A DNA stretch of 64,000 bases from a bacterium 210917-SL.2.15 (lineage in GTDB: Bacteria; Bacillota; Clostridia; Oscillospirales; Oscillospiraceae): contig JAJCJC010000002.1 of assembly GCA_020555605.1 (NCBI GenBank), forward strand, positions 1-64,000, read 5' to 3'. A model generated the notes under the pieces. It did not search any database. It was not told the DNA's origin and saw only the letters and a list, made by a program, of their open reading frames with translations. Of this stretch, positions 59,493-64,000 are shown in pieces. Within the stretch, counting starts at the first letter, position 1, and every line of letters begins with the position of its first letter. Both the position numbers and the translations under genes were made by a program.

Positions 59493-61574
59493 ATGCCGTC
59501 CAACGATAAGAAAAACAAAAACCGAAAAAACAGCAACATGACCGGCCTGGTCACGCTGATTGCCTGGGCCTTGTTTTTGACCGTCATCATCAACTATATG
59601 GCCAACTATTCCATGCGCAACAGCGACGCGCGCTCGGCCAAAGCCGAGATCCTGTTCACCGATCTGGTGGATATGGTGAAAAACGATGAGGTCGCCTCGG
59701 TTTCCTTCACGGATGAACTGATTAACATTACCCCTGTGGAAGGGTATATCTACACGGATCCCGACGGGCAGGAGTACACTGGCAATATCACTCTGTACAC
59801 CTCCATCATCAACAGTTCCAACCTCTTCACGCTGCTCGACGAGCACGATGTACCCTACACCAAGCCCTATGTTGCCAAAATGTCCCCGGTGCTCAGCGTG
59901 CTGCTCAGCATGGCCCCATTCCTGCTGATTTTGGGGCTTACGTTCTTCATGTTCCGCGGCGTGGGTGGAAAGGGCGGCATGGGCGGCATGATGAATGTGG
60001 GCAAGGCCAACGCCAAGGTATATATGGAAAAATCCACCGGCGTTACCTTCGCCGATGTGGCGGGCCAGGACGAGGCCAAGGAAAGCCTGGTGGAGATCAT
60101 CGATTTCCTCCACAACCCCGGAAAATACACTGCCATCGGCGCAAAGCTGCCCAAGGGCGCACTGCTGGTCGGCTCACCCGGCACCGGCAAGACCCTGCTG
60201 GCCAAAGCTGTGGCCGGCGAAGCAAAGGTTCCCTTCTTTTCCATCTCCGGTTCGGACTTTGTGGAAATGTTTGTGGGCGTTGGCGCCTCCCGCGTGCGCG
60301 ATCTCTTCAAGGAAGCAGCCAAAGTGGCTCCCTGCATCATCTTTATCGATGAGATTGACACCATCGGCAAGAGCCGCGACGCCAGTAAATTTGGTGGAAA
60401 CGACGAGCGTGAACAGACCCTCAACCAGCTGCTTTCCGAACTGGATGGCTTCGACCCCAGCAAGGGCATCATCGTGCTGGGCGCTACAAACCGCCCTGAG
60501 GTGCTGGATAAAGCCCTGCTGCGCCCCGGCCGTTTCGATCGGCGCATCACCGTGGATCGTCCCAATCTGGCGGGCCGCCTGGCTACGCTGCAGGTACACA
60601 CCCGCAACATCCGCCTGAGTGAGGACGTGGACCTCAACAAGATCGCCCAGGCCACCGCCGGGTGCGTGGGCGCCGACCTTGCCAACCTGGTCAACGAAGC
60701 GGCGCTGCGCGCCGTGCGGCTGGGCCGCCATGCGGTGAACCAGAACGATCTACTGGTGTCCTTTGAAACGGTCATCGCCGGCAGCGAAAAGAAGGGCACC
60801 GTGCTCACGGAAAAGGAAAAGCGTTTGGTAGCGTACCACGAAGTGGGCCACGCCTTAGTGGCAGCCATGCAGAAAGGCACCGAACCGGTGCAGAAGATTA
60901 CCATTGTGCCCCATACCCAGGGCGCTCTGGGCTACACCATGCAGACCCCTGAGGAAGAACGCTTCCTGATGGACCGCGACGAGATCTATGCCGAACTGCG
61001 CATCCTGCTCGGCGGCCGCGCCGCAGAAAAGGTGGCATTCAACACCATGACCACCGGCGCTTCGAACGATATCGAGCGCGCCACCGATCTGGCCCGCAAG
61101 ATGATTACCATGTACGGCATGAGCGATAAATTCGGCGTGATGGGGCTGGCCACGATCCAGAATCAGTATTTGGACGGCCAGATGGGCCTGACCTGTGCCC
61201 AGGATACCGCCGCCGAAGTGGACGACGAGATCCATGCTGTGCTGATGCGCTGCTTCGGAGAAGCCGTACAGATCCTGGAAGATAACCGCACCCTGCTCGA
61301 CGAGATCGCAGGATACCTGCTGATCAAGGAGACGATTACCGGCGCAGAAATGATGTCTTTTATTCACAACGAACCTCTGAATGCAGAAGAGCCGACATCG
61401 GCTGCACAGCCCAACGACACCCCGGCAGCGGAAGAGCCTTCTGCCGTCCCAGGCAACGAAACACACAGCAGTGTGAACGACGCACCGGCAGAGACGCCGC
61501 AGGAGCCTCCTGCCGACAGTGCACCGCCGGCAGCGCCGGGAGAGGACGAAACCTCCGAACTCCCTCCGGGCTGA
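59493..61574 (+). CDS. ftsH: ATP-dependent zinc metalloprotease FtsH
   Basis: A 693-residue membrane AAA+ protease for quality control of membrane and regulatory proteins. TM1 is residues about 17-37 and TM2 131-154, with an extracytoplasmic loop between. Walker A is GSPGTGKT (227-234), Walker B IIFIDEID, the second region of homology RPGRFDRR, and the zinc site HEVGH (449-453). The last 60 residues are a Pro/Ala/Glu-rich tail, longer than in most FtsH proteins. RBS AAAGGAGG precedes the ATG. Confidence 0.95.
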   Translation: MPSNDKKNKNRKNSNMTGLVTLIAWALFLTVIINYMANYSMRNSDARSAKAEILFTDLVDMVKNDEVASVSFTDELINITPVEGYIYTDPDGQEYTGNITLYTSIINSSNLFTLLDEHDVPYTKPYVAKMSPVLSVLLSMAPFLLILGLTFFMFRGVGGKGGMGGMMNVGKANAKVYMEKSTGVTFADVAGQDEAKESLVEIIDFLHNPGKYTAIGAKLPKGALLVGSPGTGKTLLAKAVAGEAKVPFFSISGSDFVEMFVGVGASRVRDLFKEAAKVAPCIIFIDEIDTIGKSRDASKFGGNDEREQTLNQLLSELDGFDPSKGIIVLGATNRPEVLDKALLRPGRFDRRITVDRPNLAGRLATLQVHTRNIRLSEDVDLNKIAQATAGCVGADLANLVNEAALRAVRLGRHAVNQNDLLVSFETVIAGSEKKGTVLTEKEKRLVAYHEVGHALVAAMQKGTEPVQKITIVPHTQGALGYTMQTPEEERFLMDRDEIYAELRILLGGRAAEKVAFNTMTTGASNDIERATDLARKMITMYGMSDKFGVMGLATIQNQYLDGQMGLTCAQDTAAEVDDEIHAVLMRCFGEAVQILEDNRTLLDEIAGYLLIKETITGAEMMSFIHNEPLNAEEPTSAAQPNDTPAAEEPSAVPGNETHSSVNDAPAETPQEPPADSAPPAAPGEDETSELPPG

Positions 61575-61646
61575 ATGGTGAGCAGCGCCTATAAGAATGC
61601 AGCAGCAGGTATCCGCCGTTTGCCACAACCATGAATGAAAAACGAA

Positions 61647-61683
61647 AGCCGCCTTCCGCTCCAGCGGAAGGCGGCTCTTTTTG
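61647..61683. terminator. Bidirectional terminator after ftsH
   Basis: AGCCGCCTTCCGCT pairs with AGCGGAAGGCGGCT around 2 bases and a T-tract follows; convergent genes on each side. Confidence 0.88.
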
Positions 61684-61689
61684 CTCTCT

Positions 61690-63111
61690 TCATCCCACCA
61701 GGGAAGACAGAGCCTTCATCAGGCTTTCGTTGCGGGTAGCGGATACATTGTTCAGGAACAGCACATCCGTCGCGCCGGTTTCTTCCACCAAGGCCGCGAG
61801 TTTTTCACTCTTCACTTTGCTGATATAGCGGTAATCCACCACATACACCTTCTGATAATCCGGCACCAGGAACGGGACAAAGGCGTTGCCGAAAGACTCC
61901 TTGACGACGATGCAGGTGCTGCCGTCCGTCTTATTGGGGTTTTCGATTACCGTCCAGGGATTGTCGCCGCCGATAAAGCAGGAATATTTCGACGAGGCAT
62001 TCCAAGTACTCACATCGGACACCACCATCCATTGCACGCTGCTTCCATCGCTGGCCGTGAAGCGCAAGCTGTTGGTGTCATTGGGCTTATACGCAGTCAC
62101 CGTATCGCCGCCGGCGAGGGCCGCATTTTTGCCCGAATCACTGTAAAACGACCCCATAAATCCCGGATACTCCACAGAGGTAAAGTCTTTTTCCAGATCG
62201 GCCGGTACCGTTCCGCGTGCCTTGCAGTAATCCTGATAGGCGTAATAAGCACCCAAAGCCGTCCAGTGGTGATCGGTGCGGAAATAAATATACTTATCGC
62301 GGTGATTTCGCAGCGTGTCGTACACATCTACCTTCCGAACCGTTTCCGATAGCGAGCCGTACATATAATCGAGCGCTTTACGCTGATCGGAAGAATTGAC
62401 GCTCTTGCGCACCGAAGCAGGCAGCGTGATATCCATGCTGGTGGGAACGATCATGTCGTATACGTTCGCTTTGCCGGCTAGCTGGGACGCAGCCTTGTTG
62501 ACGGCGGCAGTATACGCATCCGCCGCACTCTGGCTGAAATTGTAATACTCATACGCCGTATCGCCGGCAATCAGGATAGCGCCCAGCGTCTCCACGGGAA
62601 CATCGGTCATATCCGGCTCTTCGATCTCATGGGACGGTTCCTCTTCTCCGTTTGCGGGGGGATCGGTCTCCTCCCCGTCGAAAGGCTCCTGTGTGGAAGC
62701 GTCGTCCGCCGGAGGCGTGACAGGCTGATCGGGAATTTCATCGCCCTGGCCCACCTCGCCGTGCACCGTGGTACCGGAGGGCGACAGCAGCGCTTTAAAC
62801 TGGCCGTTGAGCGATACATACACGTCCCGGAACGGAAAGGTGTCGGCAAACCAAGTGTTGATATCGTCAAAATAATCGCCCGACGTCAGCGCCGCCCAGC
62901 TGAACGAGGGGAACTGCGCTAAATCACGCTTTTCCGCCTCCGAGGTTTTCGGGTGCAACGGAATAATCCAGGACACTGCGGCAAGCAGAAAAAGCGCGGC
63001 GAAGAACACGCCGATCTGCACACTGCGGTAGCCTCCCACCCGCTTTTCCGGCTTCGGCTGCGTCTCTTTTCCCTCCCAGCTGATATAGGGGGAACGATTC
63101 TGTTTTCTCAT
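61690..63111 (-). CDS. DHHW-motif polysaccharide O-acylation protein (AlgX/AlgJ-like)
   Basis: A 473-residue protein with one N-terminal membrane anchor (residues about 31-53) and an extracellular SGNH-like domain with the family motif FRTDHHWTALGAY; SFGNAFVPFLVPDY comes later. Residues 115-180 are an inserted Pro/Glu/Asp-rich linker. DHHW proteins work with MBOAT acyltransferases to acetylate exopolysaccharides or cell-wall polymers. The MBOAT gene is 17 bases upstream on the same strand, so the two form an operon. Confidence 0.88.
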   Translation of the reverse strand: MRKQNRSPYISWEGKETQPKPEKRVGGYRSVQIGVFFAALFLLAAVSWIIPLHPKTSEAEKRDLAQFPSFSWAALTSGDYFDDINTWFADTFPFRDVYVSLNGQFKALLSPSGTTVHGEVGQGDEIPDQPVTPPADDASTQEPFDGEETDPPANGEEEPSHEIEEPDMTDVPVETLGAILIAGDTAYEYYNFSQSAADAYTAAVNKAASQLAGKANVYDMIVPTSMDITLPASVRKSVNSSDQRKALDYMYGSLSETVRKVDVYDTLRNHRDKYIYFRTDHHWTALGAYYAYQDYCKARGTVPADLEKDFTSVEYPGFMGSFYSDSGKNAALAGGDTVTAYKPNDTNSLRFTASDGSSVQWMVVSDVSTWNASSKYSCFIGGDNPWTVIENPNKTDGSTCIVVKESFGNAFVPFLVPDYQKVYVVDYRYISKVKSEKLAALVEETGATDVLFLNNVSATRNESLMKALSSLVG

Positions 63112-63128
63112 AGTACGCTTTCCTCCGA

Positions 63129-64000
63129 TCAGAATTTCCAGTACAGGAACGGATTATAGCTATCGCCCACCAGCGACATGGTAGCCAGCAACAGCAACAG
63201 CACCGGCGCTGCCACCACCGCCGTGCGGTAAATGCCCCAGGCAAGCCCCGAGTGTGTGCTGCGCTCGTACAGCTGCCGGCCCAGCCCGGGCACAATGGGC
63301 GTACAGGCCAGGGCAGAAATCAGCAGGATCGGCAGGTTGCTGCGCACCAGTGCCAGCACTTCAAAACTGGAAACGCCGGCAGCGGTATGTCCAAACATCC
63401 CGGAAAGCACCGCGCCCAGCACAGAAAAGTCCGTAAACTTGAACAGCACCCATCCGAAATATACCACGATCAGCGCATACACATGGCCGAACACATGGGG
63501 CACGCGTTCCAAAACACGGCGCAGAAACGCTCGCTCCAGCAGCAAAAAAACAAAGTAGTACAGGCCCCAGCACATAAAGTTCCAACTGGCGCCATGCCAG
63601 AAACCCGTCAAAAACCATACCACAAAGAGGTTAAATACCACCCTGCTCGGGCTGCAACGATTTCCGCCCAGAGGAATGTACACGTAATCCCGGAAAAAGC
63701 TGCTCAGAGAAATGTGCCAGCGCCGCCAGAAATCAGTGATGGACAGGGAAATATAGGGATAGTTAAAGTTTTCCCGATAATGGAAGCCGATCATGCGGCC
63801 CATGCCGATGGCCATGTCGGAATAAGCGGAAAAGTCAAGATAGATCTGCAGCATGAAGGCGAAAGCGCCCACCCACAGGGCCAGCACCGGCCGCTGGGCA
63901 ATCGTGTGCAGCGCTTCAGCCGTGCTGGCAGAATCCACCACCAGAAGCTGATCGGCCAAGGCACCGCAGGCATTGGCCAGCACCGCTTTTTTGGCCAGTC
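63129..64000 (-). CDS. MBOAT-family O-acyltransferase (AlgI/DltB-like), C-terminal part
   Basis: The frame reaches the right edge, so the N-terminus is outside. It has LDFSAYSDMAIGMGRMIGFH, WRRWHISLSSFFRDYVYIPLGG and FLTGFWHGASWNFMCWG with the catalytic-type His, all MBOAT hallmarks, and several membrane helices. It passes acyl groups across the membrane to the partner DHHW protein. The length visible (about 290 residues) is some 60% of a usual AlgI. Confidence 0.92.
   Translation of the reverse strand, partial: LAKKAVLANACGALADQLLVVDSASTAEALHTIAQRPVLALWVGAFAFMLQIYLDFSAYSDMAIGMGRMIGFHYRENFNYPYISLSITDFWRRWHISLSSFFRDYVYIPLGGNRCSPSRVVFNLFVVWFLTGFWHGASWNFMCWGLYYFVFLLLERAFLRRVLERVPHVFGHVYALIVVYFGWVLFKFTDFSVLGAVLSGMFGHTAAGVSSFEVLALVRSNLPILLISALACTPIVPGLGRQLYERSTHSGLAWGIYRTAVVAAPVLLLLLATMSLVGDSYNPFLYWKF

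Noticed and set aside
1..64000. CRISPR array or tRNA/rRNA genes
   Set aside because: No regularly spaced identical repeats with variable spacers and no cloverleaf or rRNA sequence were seen by reading; no scan program was run.

Overview
The window looks like a chromosome segment of a butyrate-forming, spore-forming gut Firmicute, probably Oscillospiraceae/Ruminococcaceae. The basis is a SpoIIE gene, a rimP-nusA-rnpM-infB-rbfA operon of Clostridia type, a butyryl/4-hydroxybutyrate CoA-transferase between two AtoE-type short-chain fatty acid transporters, two EutS-type microcompartment shell genes with an EutP-like GTPase, PerR/rubrerythrin, and several TTG starts. This is inference; no rRNA or other species marker is present. 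Host genes are moderately GC-rich and end almost always in TAA or TGA.

Layout. 1-1.6 kb: end of a microcompartment cluster. 1.7-10.5 kb: translation and RNA operon (rimP, nusA, rnpM, ylxQ, infB, an unknown gene, rbfA, nrnA, truB, ribF), with a promoter and a possible attenuator in front. 10.6-17.2 kb, minus strand: KdpE/KdpD-like two-component pair, then AtoE, CoA-transferase, AtoE. 17.8-31 kb: spoIIE, dusB, a sigma/anti-sigma fusion, putP, queT, galU, an iscR-iscS-iscU group with palindromic operators, a membrane-anchored XRE protein and pyridoxal kinase.

31.1-49.4 kb is accessory DNA: a remnant of one integrative element (about 31.1-34.24 kb) followed by a related, nearly complete element (about 34.24-49.4 kb). 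Both end in the 3' part of a rubrerythrin gene. The second element has a tyrosine recombinase at its left end, a type II Thoeris pair (TIR ThsB plus two-TM/macro ThsA) behind a WYL regulator, a second small recombinase beside a lox-like inverted repeat, a SprT-like protein, XRE regulators, an ApeA HEPN defence gene, and a replication module. No capsid, portal, relaxase or type IV secretion gene is seen, so it resembles a phage satellite or small integrative element carrying defence genes. The two replication-module genes have four in-frame stop codons between them. All four are TAG, and all fall where glutamine would fit. This is the most unusual observation in the window.

49.3-64 kb returns to host-like DNA: rubrerythrin, perR, a decayed zinc-ribbon gene, a ribbon-helix-helix regulator with a perfect palindrome upstream, an EF-G paralogue, csoR beside a decayed metal P-type ATPase, a P-type-ATPase-like protein without the phosphorylation motif, rlmB, ftsH, and a DHHW/MBOAT polysaccharide O-acylation pair that runs off the right edge.
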